From: Embleya sp045207785
Lineage (GTDB): Bacteria > Actinomycetota > Actinomycetes > Streptomycetales > Streptomycetaceae
Direction of reading: 5' to 3'
Assembly: GCF_045207785.1 (NCBI RefSeq)
Contig: NZ_CP108777.1
Location: forward strand, 744,001-808,000
DNA: 64,000 nucleotides
The translations under genes were made by a program, and so were the position numbers. The notes under the pieces were generated by a model. It saw nothing but the letters and a program-made list of their open reading frames with translations. It made no database searches and was not told the origin of the DNA. Positions 1 to 8,024 of this stretch are shown here, one piece after another. Within the stretch, counting starts at the first letter, position 1, and every line of letters begins with the position of its first letter.

Positions 1-947
1 TCCCGGCCGAGGACGCACGCATGATCCGTGCCACCATGCCCCGCGAGCACTGGCACCGGTTCGTCGCCGGGAACCCGTTCCCGGCCGACATCGTCGACAA
101 CGCCCAGCGGGAACTCGACGGGCTGGCCGCCCTGCTGGAGAGTCGCGGCGTATGCGTCCACCGTCCGCACGCCGTGGACTGGTCGCGGCTCGGCGGCTAC
201 ACCGCGGCGATGCCCCGGGACGGATTCCTGGTGGTGGGCGATCGGATCGTCGAAGCCCCCATGGCCTGGCGCAGCCGACGCAACGAGCTGTCGGCCTATC
301 TGCCACTGATCCGCGCATACGAGCAGGACGGGGCGACCTGGGTGCCCTCGGGCGTCTCCCGCGACAGCGCCTGCCTGTTGGACGGTGCGGCGGGCCCCCA
401 CGACGGCTGGGCGATCAACGACTCCCGGCCCGCGTGGGACGCCGCCGACTTCCTGCGCCTGGGCGGGGGAATCGTCGTCGGCCAGCTCAGCCACGTGACC
501 AACCGCTCCGGGGTGGAGCACCTGCGGGAGCGCCTCGGACCCGGGTATCGAGTCCAGCTGTTGGAACCGGACGACCCGCACGCGATGCACATCGACGCCA
601 GTCTGTGCCCGCTCAGGGAAGGTCTGGCCCTGTACAACCCGGACCGTCTCACCCCGCGGGCGCTGCGGCACACTCCCCTGCGCGACTGGCAGTTGCTGCC
701 CGCCCCGGCGCCGAAGCGCCGCTCCCGGCCGCCGCTGTACATGACCAGCCCCTGGATCAGCATGAACCTGCTCGTGCTCGGGCCGGAACACGTGCTGGTG
801 GAAGCCGCCGACGAGGACATGTGCGCGCTGCTCGAACGCTTGGGCTACCAGCCGCTCCGCTGTCCCTTCCGGCACGTGCAGAGCCTGGGCGGTTCGTTCC
901 ACTGCGCTACCCTCGACATCCGTCGGCGCAGTGACCGGCACCGGTGA
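1..947 (+). CDS. Amidinotransferase (glycine/inosamine-phosphate amidinotransferase family), 5' end outside window
   Basis: The reading frame is open to the left edge, so the true start lies upstream; an internal ATG sits at 21. Counting from that ATG (308 residues), the family's catalytic Asp-His-Cys triad is visible: D140 in WDAADF, H190 in MHIDA and C295 in GGSFHC, the last being the nucleophile that forms the amidino-cysteine intermediate. Related enzymes of about 350 residues move the amidino group of arginine to glycine (guanidinoacetate) or to inosamine phosphates (StrB in streptomycin synthesis). The acceptor cannot be decided from sequence. In actinomycetes such genes often sit in biosynthetic clusters, so the DNA left of the window matters. 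A strong hairpin terminator follows directly. Family assignment is firm; substrate is unknown. Confidence 0.88.
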   Translation, partial: PAEDARMIRATMPREHWHRFVAGNPFPADIVDNAQRELDGLAALLESRGVCVHRPHAVDWSRLGGYTAAMPRDGFLVVGDRIVEAPMAWRSRRNELSAYLPLIRAYEQDGATWVPSGVSRDSACLLDGAAGPHDGWAINDSRPAWDAADFLRLGGGIVVGQLSHVTNRSGVEHLRERLGPGYRVQLLEPDDPHAMHIDASLCPLREGLALYNPDRLTPRALRHTPLRDWQLLPAPAPKRRSRPPLYMTSPWISMNLLVLGPEHVLVEAADEDMCALLERLGYQPLRCPFRHVQSLGGSFHCATLDIRRRSDRHR

Positions 948-954
948 CGGTCCC

Positions 955-990
955 GCCCGGGCCGCTCGGCGGTTCGCGAGCGGCCCGGGC
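955..990. terminator. Hairpin terminator between convergent genes
   Basis: A perfect 13-bp inverted repeat, GCCCGGGCCGCTC at 955-967 and its complement at 978-990, has a 10-nt loop. It lies 8 nt after the amidinotransferase stop and 23 nt from the 3' end of the opposing gene, so it may serve both. There is no T tract, as is usual in actinomycetes. Confidence 0.75.
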
Positions 991-1012
991 GCCGGGTCCA
1001 CCCTTCTTCCGA

Positions 1013-2988
1013 TCAGCCCGGTCCGTCGCCCCGCTCGACCAAGTCCCAGGCGTGGGCGAACAGTTCGGGCAGGGTCGACCGCCGGGTCGGGGTGGACCAG
1101 ACCTCGTGGCCGATCAACCGCACGCCGAGCAGGTTCGCCTTCCACACCTCCATCGGCCACAGCTGCTTGCGGGCCTTGGCCCAGTCGCCCGGCAGGAAGA
1201 CCCCGCGACCGGCGCGCGGCCGCTTGTCCGCGACCACCGCACCGGCCGTCACCAGCGCGGCCGCGGCCTGCCGGTGGCGGGCGGCGTTCCAGCCGTTCCA
1301 GAGGCGGATCCGACGGTCGGTCGGCCGTTCCAGCGCGAGCAGTTGCAGGTACAGCGCGGCGGCGTCGGCATCCACCCCGAGCGCCTTCTCCACCCGCGCG
1401 ACGGTCTCGGGCGCGCTCAGGGTCGGGTCGGTCTCGTACCCGCCCGCCGGCAGCCCGTCGCCGGTGACCCGGTCCACCACCCGCGCACACCAGTCGCCGC
1501 GCAGCATGTCCACGACGTCGCGGACGTCCGAGGAGCCGGAGGCGACCTCGCGCAGCAGCGCCGAACGCTCGTCGTCGCCGTAGTGGGCCGGGCGGAAGTA
1601 CAGGCGCGTGGTCGGCCGCGGGTCGCGCTCGGTGGGCTCGCCGATGGTGGCGATGGTCAGGCCGTCGTCGAAGCTCGCCGCCGCGAGCGGGATCGGACCG
1701 ACGTAGGGCCGCTCGCCGAACAGGGCGCGCAGGCGGTCGACGCGGTCGTGCAAGCGCGGAGTGTAACCGGCGTTCAACAGCAGTCCCGGGTGGTCGAGTC
1801 GAGCCCGGAGCGCGGCCACCACGGCGGGCAGCCCGGCGCGGACCGGATCCCCGGCGGGCAACTCGGCGTAGACGACCGGCAGTGCGCCGGCGAGTGCCTT
1901 GAGGAACTCCTCGAACCAGCGGACGCCCTGTTCCTCGCTGGTGGAGTACGCCCCACCGGTTCCGTTTTCCAGCCAGGGGTCGTGATCCCGGCTGGTCAGC
2001 GGGTGCGTGTCGGGGGCCAGGAAGGCGGCGCAGATCTGGGCGGCGGGGGTGTGCAGGGTGACGTGGGTGAGCTCGGCCAGTACGGCGAGGGTCTCCTCCG
2101 GTGCCGCGACCGCGCGCCCGAACCGGGCCTGCCAGGCGGCGCAGATCCGGTCCGCGAGCGCAGCCGGGCCGGCCGGCTCCCACAGCTCGGCCGGATCGTC
2201 GGGCAGCACGTGCGCGAACAGTTCCAGCCGGTCGAGCTCGGTCAGCCGACCCAACTCCTGGTATGCGGCGCCCGCTTCGGCGAGGCCGAGCCCGAGCACC
2301 CGGCGCTGATCGGGATCGAGGGGTGGCAGCGTGCGGATCCCGCCGGCATCGCCGGTCAGCAGCAGCGCCGCCCCCGCCCGGGACAGGCCGGTCTCCGCGC
2401 TCACCCGCCGGGCCGCCGCGGCGTCCCAGGCGATCGGCCCGCGCTCGCGCACCAGCGCGACGAGCGGCGCAACTGCCGCGCGTCGCCCCAGCCGCGCGCG
2501 ACCTCGACCCAGTCGGCCGGCTCGCCGAACTCGGGCGGATCGGCGTCCCCGGTGCGCACCTGGAGGACGTCGCAGCGGCCGTCGCGCGGCCACGACGTCG
2601 CGATGGTGGCCCCTCGCTCGTCGCGCACGGCCTTGGCGTCGGCGCGCGCGACACCCGTGCGCAGCCGCGCCGTCGGGTCGGCGAGCGGCGTGTCCGCCCA
2701 GACGTCGAGCAGTCCGAGCAGGGCCTCCCGGTGCTCGGCCCTGGTCGCGGGTGCCGCCGCGCGCAGGGCGATCGCGCCGATCCGGCCGATGAACGGTGGC
2801 CAGGACCCGTCGCCGACGGTGCCCGGTCCGTCCGCACCGGCCGGTGGGTCCCAGGTACCGGCGAGGTAGCCGCCGACCCGCTCGAAGCCCCCGAGCACGT
2901 CTCGGTACCACATCCCTCCGCCGGTGACCAGGCCCGACAACGCCGAGGAGAGCCACTGATCCCGAGGATCAACCTTCGTAAGTGCCAT
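1013..2988 (-). pseudogene. Large hypothetical protein, interrupted by a single-base frameshift
   Basis: Two minus-strand frames join into one protein of about 658 residues. The N-terminal part starts with ATG at 2988 (MALTKVDPRDQW) and reads sensibly to about 2480. The rest continues in another frame from about 2474 (AVAPLVALVRERG) to the stop at 1013. Adding one G (a C on the plus strand) near 2475-2477 restores a continuous frame. Beyond the shift the first frame turns into arginine/serine-rich shadow sequence. The C-terminal half has normal, moderately acidic composition, with patches such as LWNGWNAARHR and WPMEVWKANLLG. I do not recognise the family. It could be a real frameshift mutation or a sequencing error in GC-rich DNA. 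Confidence 0.6.
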
Positions 2989-3116
2989 GGCGACATCTCT
3001 ATCGCGTTGCGCCGACGCCGCCACCGGTGCCCTCGATCCGACCGGCCGGATCACATCTCGAGATCGTCCTGAGCCGGGAGCAGGCCCGGATCACGTCCCG
3101 GGCCCAGTGGGCAGGT

Positions 3117-4394
3117 TCAGCGCAACCGGCGGTATCGAGGTTCCCCGATGCCGCCGGAGCTTTGGGCGGCGGGCTGTGGGAGGTCGTACACGTTGGCCGG
3201 GGTGACGATGCCGGTGATCGCCTTGGCCAGGATCGTGGGCAGTTCGTTGTCCTGGTACGAGATGTCGGAGTTGACCAGGATCACCAGGGTGGCCTGCTGC
3301 GCGGGGAGGTAGACGGTCAGGCTCTGGTAGCCGGGCAGCGAGCCGTTGTGGCCGAGCCAGCCGTTGACGTCGAAGATCCCGAGTCCGTACTTCAGCGTGG
3401 GAATGGCCGTCGGGAGGGTCTTGAGCCGCTCGGCCTGGGTCGCCGGGCTGAGCAGGGTGCCGGTGGCGAGGTCGACGGCCCACTTCCGCAGGTCCTGGAG
3501 GTCGGAGATCATCCCACCGGCCGCCCAGCCCCAACTGGGGTTCCAATCGGTGGCGTCGGCGGTCTCACCGGTGGGGGTCTGCTGGGTGTAGCCGTGGGCG
3601 TGCGGCTCGGGGAACTCGGCCCCGCGCGGGAGGAACGTGTGGTCCAGGTGGCTCGGCTTCGCGATCCGAGTCCGGATGAAGTCGGCCAGGCTGCTCCCGC
3701 TCACCTTCTCGACCACCAGGCCGAGCAGGATCGTGTTGGTGTTGGAGTACTGGCCCTCCTGTCCCGGCGGGAAGAGGTTGGGGTGCCGAAACGCGTAGCC
3801 GAGCAGTTCCTCGGGGGTGAAGGGACGCTTGGGATCGGCCAGGAGAGTCGCGACGAAGTCCGGGTCCGCGGAGTACGGGAAGAGACCGCTGCGCATCTCG
3901 GCGAGCTGACGCAGGGTGATGTGGTCCCCGTCGGGAACACCGGCCACGTACGCGGAGATCGGGTCGTCCAAGCCGATCAGACCGTCGTCGACCAGTTCCA
4001 GCATGGCCGTGACGGTGAAGGTCTTGGTCTCGCTGCCGATGCGCATGTTCAGGCGCTCGGTCATCGGCGCGCCGGTGGCCGTGTCGGCGACGCCGAAGGA
4101 CTTGACGTAGTCGCCCTTTCCGGGCATCCACAATCCGACGATCGCGCCGGGGATACCCGCCTCGCGCATCTTCTGTTGGATGGTCCGGTCCAGCTCGGCC
4201 CGCACCTTGGGACTCAGCCGCTTCGGCGGGCAGTTGCGGTCGCCTGAGTCGCACGACACCGAAACCGCCTCGGTGCCGGACGGAGCCGATGCCTGCGCCG
4301 GGCCGACCGGAAGCAGGCCGGCCACGGTGACGGCGGCCACTGCGAGGCCGCGGGAGGCCAGGGCGGGCCAGCGATGTGGGAACGGTCGACTCAT
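3117..4394 (-). CDS. Secreted serine hydrolase (beta-lactamase class C / D-Ala-D-Ala carboxypeptidase fold)
   Basis: The product has 425 residues from the ATG at 4394. That start is chosen because it opens a clean Sec signal peptide (basic MSRPFPHRW, hydrophobic core, cleavage near AQASA at about residue 37); an upstream in-frame ATG would add 52 uncharacteristic residues. All three active-site elements of the SxxK family are present: S121-E-T-K124, Y216-S-N218 and H349-N-G351 (in place of KTG). Members are penicillin-recognising peptidases or esterases acting on cell-wall peptides or small esters outside the cell. It is encoded alone; the neighbour downstream is convergent with the amidinotransferase. 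The exact substrate is not predictable. Confidence 0.88.
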   Translation of the reverse strand: MSRPFPHRWPALASRGLAVAAVTVAGLLPVGPAQASAPSGTEAVSVSCDSGDRNCPPKRLSPKVRAELDRTIQQKMREAGIPGAIVGLWMPGKGDYVKSFGVADTATGAPMTERLNMRIGSETKTFTVTAMLELVDDGLIGLDDPISAYVAGVPDGDHITLRQLAEMRSGLFPYSADPDFVATLLADPKRPFTPEELLGYAFRHPNLFPPGQEGQYSNTNTILLGLVVEKVSGSSLADFIRTRIAKPSHLDHTFLPRGAEFPEPHAHGYTQQTPTGETADATDWNPSWGWAAGGMISDLQDLRKWAVDLATGTLLSPATQAERLKTLPTAIPTLKYGLGIFDVNGWLGHNGSLPGYQSLTVYLPAQQATLVILVNSDISYQDNELPTILAKAITGIVTPANVYDLPQPAAQSSGGIGEPRYRRLR

Positions 4395-4624
4395 GTCCTG
4401 CGGCCTCTTCTTCCTCGTCCGTCTGTACCCGACCCCGCGATCTTCGGCGACGGCAGCCCTTTCGGGAGCTTCGAACGGCCTACCAATCGGGTGATAAAGG
4501 TCGAATTCCCCCGTATGGCGCAGGTGGCAGCGAGGGCCCCGAGGTCGCACGAATGGCTCTCCGATGCGGCACGGTGGGGCAGGATCGTCGTGATCCGGCT
4601 CCGACCCTTGCGAGGCTGGGCGTC

Positions 4625-4905
4625 GTGGACGACAGCGGACAGCGTCATGGTTTGTGTGCGGTGTTCGACGAGGCGGCCGAGGTGTACGACCGCACCAGGC
4701 CGGTCTGCCCGTCGCAGATGTTCGATGACCTGGTCAGCCGTGCCGGGCTCGCCCCCGGAGACCGGGTGGTCGAGGTCGGCTGTGGCACCGGCCAGGCAAC
4801 CGTGCCCCTGGCGGAGCGGGGGCCGGCCGTCACGGCCGTCGAACTGGGCGCCGGGCCGGCGGCCGTCGCCCGGCGCCGATTGGCCGGCTTCGCCTCCACC
4901 CGAGT
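4625..4905 (+). pseudogene. Truncated class I SAM-dependent methyltransferase
   Basis: From a likely GTG at 4625 the frame encodes a typical methyltransferase N-terminus: FDEAAEVYDRTRP, then the SAM-binding motif I VVEVGCGTGQAT and the acidic strand-2 region VTAVELG. Sense ends near RRRLAGF (about 4895). The following residues (ASTRVLTTPVPD and onward) are low-complexity and match no methyltransferase core, so the rest of the fold (motifs II-IV and the substrate region, about 150 residues) is missing. It is a 5' remnant of a gene of about 250 codons, presumably created by deletion. Confidence 0.65.
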
Positions 4906-4994
4906 GCTGACCACTCCCGTGCCGGACAGCCGGGTGTCGACGGAGAACGCGAGCCCGTTCTCGACGGGCGACTCGACGGGAGAGAGTCCGGTAT

Positions 4995-5018
4995 CCCTCG
5001 GCGCGGCCACGCCGAGGG
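4995..5018. terminator. Hairpin downstream of the small minus-strand genes
   Basis: CCCTCGGCG at 4995-5003 pairs perfectly with 5010-5018 around a 6-nt loop. It lies 28 nt past the stop of the 75-codon gene on the minus strand. A second hairpin (GAGAACG/CGTTCTC) lies further on, near 4943-4962. Confidence 0.5.
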
Positions 5019-5045
5019 CACCGGACCGGGTCGCGGACGAAGGCC

Positions 5046-5273
5046 CTACGGCGTGGCCGCCGAGGGCGTTGCTTCATCCCCGTCGAGGGCGATGGCGGCG
5101 CCGGCCGCCGGGTCGGTGTCGGCCGGACTCGGCGCGCCGCCGACGAGGCCGGTCTCCGGGCCCGCGGCGGACTCGGCGGGCTCGGCTGCCGCAGCGGCCG
5201 GGGTGGCCGGGGCGGAGCGCGCGGCTTCGGCGCGCACCAGGGCGTTCAGGGCCGCGTAGACGTCAAAAGGCAT
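5046..5273 (-). CDS. Small hypothetical protein (MPFDVYAALNALVRAEAARS N-terminus)
   Basis: The product has 75 residues. The ATG at 5273 is supported by GGGAG nine bases upstream on the minus strand. The first 20 residues form a plausible amphipathic helix; the remainder is Ala/Pro/Glu/Asp-rich and probably disordered. There is no cysteine, signal peptide or transmembrane segment. It lies 97 bp downstream of the gene at 5371-5814 on the same strand and ahead of hairpins, so the two probably form a short operon. Function unknown. Cysteine and Ser/Thr-Cys patterns of a lanthipeptide are absent, so I do not call it a RiPP. Confidence 0.55.
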   Translation of the reverse strand: MPFDVYAALNALVRAEAARSAPATPAAAAAEPAESAAGPETGLVGGAPSPADTDPAAGAAIALDGDEATPSAATP

Positions 5274-5370
5274 GGCGGGTACTCCCGTGTTCGCGGGGCT
5301 GAGGAAGCGATCGCGGCACGCCGGCGCGACCCACCGCGGGATGCGGCGGGCACACGTCGGCGGGGATGCC

Positions 5371-5814
5371 TCAGCAGCGCAGGACGACGGTCCGCGCGGG
5401 TGCTCCCCCGGGTGCGGTCGGGCCAGTCCGGGCCGCGACTTCGACGGCCTCGGTCGCGCCGGCGATCCGGACCCCGATCGTCTCCACGACGGCGGAAGCC
5501 GATGAAGCGGTCGACAGGTGTCGCGGCCGCGAGGCGCCCACCGTGCACGGGGTCCCGACCGCCGACCCGTGCCGGCCGCCGGGATCCCCGGTCGGCGCGT
5601 CGGCCTGCGCGAAGCGGTCACCGGGCGCGTCGCCGACGACGGGAACCACGCTCTGCCGAAGGGCACTTGCGGAGCACCGATCGGTGTCCGGCACGATCAG
5701 GTGCCTGGCGCCGGGTGTGCGGGTCGCGTGCAGCAGGGACAGCAACGCGATGAGCACGATCGCACAGAACACGCCGTACCGCGTGGAACCACCACCGGTC
5801 GCGACGCGCCCCAT
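5371..5814 (-). CDS. Small membrane-anchored or secreted hypothetical protein ending in RTVVLRC
   Basis: The product has 147 residues. The ATG at 5814 has a strong ribosome binding site (GGGAGGT, 5 nt spacing), which selects it over upstream starts. An N-terminal segment (about residues 12-30, YGVFCAIVLIALLSLLHA) is one transmembrane helix or uncleaved signal. The rest is Ala/Gly/Thr-rich with scattered cysteines and His, and ends in the cysteine-terminal motif RTVVLRC. It appears to be the first gene of a pair with the 75-residue gene downstream. Function is unknown; an exported protein with cysteines could bind metal or be redox active, but nothing in the sequence proves that. Confidence 0.55.
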   Translation of the reverse strand: MGRVATGGGSTRYGVFCAIVLIALLSLLHATRTPGARHLIVPDTDRCSASALRQSVVPVVGDAPGDRFAQADAPTGDPGGRHGSAVGTPCTVGASRPRHLSTASSASAVVETIGVRIAGATEAVEVAARTGPTAPGGAPARTVVLRC

Positions 5815-6014
5815 CCTGACCTCCCTCGGAACAGCTCTCCGAGACAACCCCCGATTCCGACCGACGGCACGCCACCCGCGCCGAGAACCCCACGATTTCA
5901 CCCGATCCGGCGAATACGCGCCCACGGCGGCCACACCGTGTCCACACACCGGTCCGTGCCGAGCTCCACGCGTCGCCGTGTCGCGGCGTGTTCGCCGTCG
6001 CGGCCGTCGCAGCC

Positions 6015-6062
6015 GGCGGATCGGCGGATCGGCGGATCGGCGGATCGGCGGATCGGCGGATC
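6015..6062. repeat. Six tandem copies of the 8-mer GGCGGATC
   Basis: The unit GGCGGATC is repeated six times without error from 6015 to 6062, preceded and followed by degenerate half-units. It lies in the divergent gap between the small minus-strand gene (start 5814) and the rox leader (6309). Every copy contains a GATC site, and the 8-bp period is not in phase with the helix. Such arrays change copy number easily by slippage. Confidence 0.85.
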
Positions 6063-6240
6063 GGCGAGCCTCCACCCTCGGAATCGACAACAGACCACGC
6101 AGGTCAGCCCGAGACCACTATTTCTGGGGGGTCCGGGCCCAAGCCCTCGGTTGTCGTGAACCCACGGGAAACTGGGCCCTCCGCTCGCGAACGTGTCCCC
6201 AGCCGTCAGGTGGCCGGATGATCACGTGGCCGGGAAAGGG

Positions 6241-6278
6241 TTGGACGGGGTGATGTTCGGGCTTGTAGCTTGCAATGG
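6241..6278 (+). promoter_or_regulatory. Possible rox promoter with partial dyad
   Basis: TTGGAC at 6241 and TAGCTT at 6266 resemble -35 and -10 boxes with a rather long 19-bp spacer. The segment 6259-6278 (GGGCTTGTAGCTTGCAATGG) carries a repeated GCTTG and an imperfect dyad. Rifamycin-inactivation genes in actinomycetes are known to follow a conserved inverted-repeat element (RAE). This is the only local candidate, and its symmetry is poor. Confidence 0.25.
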
Positions 6279-6308
6279 ACCGTGACACCGCCCGAGGAGG
6301 TGAGACCC

Positions 6309-6362
6309 ATGAACGCAGTATCGACGTGGGTGCTCCCCCTTCCCGTCGCGGCCGGCGATTGA
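6309..6362 (+). CDS. Putative 17-residue leader peptide upstream of rox
   Basis: ATG at 6309 follows one of the best Shine-Dalgarno sequences in the window (GAGGAGGTGA, 5 nt spacing). It opens a short ORF encoding MNAVSTWVLPLPVAAGD before a TGA at 6360. The ORF ends 12 nt before an RNA hairpin and 55 nt before the rox start. The combination of efficient initiation, a very short product and a following hairpin suggests a regulatory leader for rox rather than a functional protein. It could alternatively be the remnant of a longer gene. Confidence 0.5.
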   Translation: MNAVSTWVLPLPVAAGD

Positions 6363-6374
6363 CGTAGGTGTCGC

Positions 6375-6404
6375 CGGGAGCGCCTCCACAACAAGGCACT
6401 CCCG
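6375..6404 (+). promoter_or_regulatory. RNA hairpin between leader ORF and rox start
   Basis: CGGGAGCGCC (6375-6384) pairs with GGCACTCCCG (6395-6404), nine of ten pairs with one C-A mismatch and a 10-nt loop rich in A and C. It ends directly before the weak ribosome binding site (GAAAGG, 6404-6409) of rox. It could act as an attenuator or limit ribosome access. No T tract follows. Confidence 0.5.
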
Positions 6405-6417
6405 AAAGGCAACACCC

Positions 6418-7962
6418 ATGGACTCTCCACAATTCACCGCCGAGCCGTCGTCGAACGATGCGGTCGAGCGCGACTTCACCGTGAGCGACGTCCCCGGACT
6501 CCGGTCGCCGACCTCCGGCGCCGATCGTGCGCCCCTCATGTTCGACGTGATCATTGCCGGGTGCGGGCCGACCGGCGCGATGCTGGCCGCCGAACTGCGG
6601 CTGCACGATGTGCGGGTACTCGTTCTGGAGAAGGAAACCGAGCCCGTGTCGTTCGTCCGCATCGTCGGTCTGCACATTCGCAGTCTCGAGCTGATGGCAA
6701 TGCGCGGACTGCTGGATCGCATTCGCGAACACGGAAGACAGCGTCCGGCCGGCGGATTCTTCGCCGCCATCAACAAACCCGCGCCCCAGGGCCTGGATTC
6801 CGCGCACGCCTATCTGCTGGGCATCCCGCAGCCGGTCATCGTTCACCTGCTCGAAGAACATGCGACCCAACTGGGTGCGCAGGTCCGGCGCGGTTGCGCG
6901 GTGGTCGATTTCGAGCAGGACGACGAGGGTGTGACCGTCGAATTGGCCGACGGCGAACAGCTGCGTTCGCGCTATCTCGTCGGCTGCGACGGCGGGCGCA
7001 GTACGGTGCGCAAACTGCTCGGCGTCGGCTTCCCCGGCGAGCCCTCACGGACCGAGACGCTGATGGGCGAGATGGAAGTGGGCGTGCCGCAGGAGGAGAT
7101 CGCCGCCAAGGTGACCGAAATCGGCGAGACCAACAAGCGATTCTGGCTCCGGCCCTTCGGCGAAGGGGCATATAGCGTCCTAGTCCCCGTCGCGGGAGTC
7201 AGCGATCGCGCGGAACCACCCACCCTCGAGGATTTCAAACAACAGCTGCGCACCATCGCCGGAACCGATTTCGGCGTGCACTCCCCGCGCTGGTTGTCCC
7301 GCTTCGGCGATGCCACCCGGCTGGCCGAACGTTATCGAGTCGGGCGGGTACTGCTGGCCGGCGATGCGGCACACATCCATCCACCCACCGGAGGACAGGG
7401 CCTCAACCTCGGCGTTCAGGACGCGTTCAACCTCGGCTGGAAGCTGGCCGCACAGATCCGCGGCTGGGCGCCGGAAACACTGCTGGACACCTACCAGGCC
7501 GAACGTCATCCGGTCGCCGAGGACGTGCTGGACAACACCCGCGCCCAGATGGAACTGCACTCCACCGAACCGGGCCCGCAGGCCGTGCGCAGGCTGCTCA
7601 CCGAACTCATGGACTTCGACGAGGTGAACCGCCATCTGATCGAGAAGATCACCGCGATCGGCATCCGCTACGACTTCGGCGAAGGCCCCGACCTGCTCGG
7701 CCGCCGCCTGCGCGACATCGACGTGAAACAGGGCCACCTCTACGGTCTGCTGCACCGCGGCCGCGGCCTGCTGCTGGACCGCACCGAACGCCTGACCGTC
7801 GGCGGCTGGTCGGACCGGGTCGATTACCTCGCGGATCCCACTGCGGTACTGGATGTTCCGTGCGTCCTGCTGCGCCCCGACGGGCACGTCGCCTGGATCG
7901 GCGACGATCAACAGGACCTGGACGACCACCTCTCCCGCTGGTTCGGCAAGCCCGCCAACTGA
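6418..7962 (+). CDS. rox: Rifampin monooxygenase (FAD-dependent, class A flavoprotein)
   Basis: The product has 514 residues. The core from residue 41 (MFDVIIAGCGPTG) aligns by eye along its length with the rifampicin monooxygenase of Nocardia and Streptomyces. Features include the GxGxxG dinucleotide fold, the DG motif (CDGGRSTVR), the GD motif (AGDAAHIHPPTGGQGLN), and family-specific stretches such as HSPRWLSRFGDATRLAERYR and LLRPDGHVAWIG near the end. The enzyme uses NADPH and O2 to hydroxylate the rifamycin naphthyl core, which linearises and inactivates the drug. The first 40 residues are a non-homologous extension. The ATG at 6418 has a weak GAAAGG site, and the alternative start at 6538 has none. 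A leader ORF and hairpin precede it. Function is likely antibiotic self-protection or resistance. Confidence 0.88.
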   Translation: MDSPQFTAEPSSNDAVERDFTVSDVPGLRSPTSGADRAPLMFDVIIAGCGPTGAMLAAELRLHDVRVLVLEKETEPVSFVRIVGLHIRSLELMAMRGLLDRIREHGRQRPAGGFFAAINKPAPQGLDSAHAYLLGIPQPVIVHLLEEHATQLGAQVRRGCAVVDFEQDDEGVTVELADGEQLRSRYLVGCDGGRSTVRKLLGVGFPGEPSRTETLMGEMEVGVPQEEIAAKVTEIGETNKRFWLRPFGEGAYSVLVPVAGVSDRAEPPTLEDFKQQLRTIAGTDFGVHSPRWLSRFGDATRLAERYRVGRVLLAGDAAHIHPPTGGQGLNLGVQDAFNLGWKLAAQIRGWAPETLLDTYQAERHPVAEDVLDNTRAQMELHSTEPGPQAVRRLLTELMDFDEVNRHLIEKITAIGIRYDFGEGPDLLGRRLRDIDVKQGHLYGLLHRGRGLLLDRTERLTVGGWSDRVDYLADPTAVLDVPCVLLRPDGHVAWIGDDQQDLDDHLSRWFGKPAN

Positions 7963-8024
7963 TTTCGCCCGCCTTGGTCTCGGCGGCGCGGGTGCCGGCG
8001 ACCGCGCCGCCGGTGGTGGCTTCG

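Noticed and set aside
5046..5273. RiPP precursor
   Set aside because: No cysteine, no core-like residue pattern, no processing site and no modifying enzyme nearby.
6015..6062. CRISPR-like array
   Set aside because: Units are 8 bp and contiguous with no spacers. The same holds for the 16-bp and 20-bp arrays at 33.4 and 56.1 kb. No cas genes are present.
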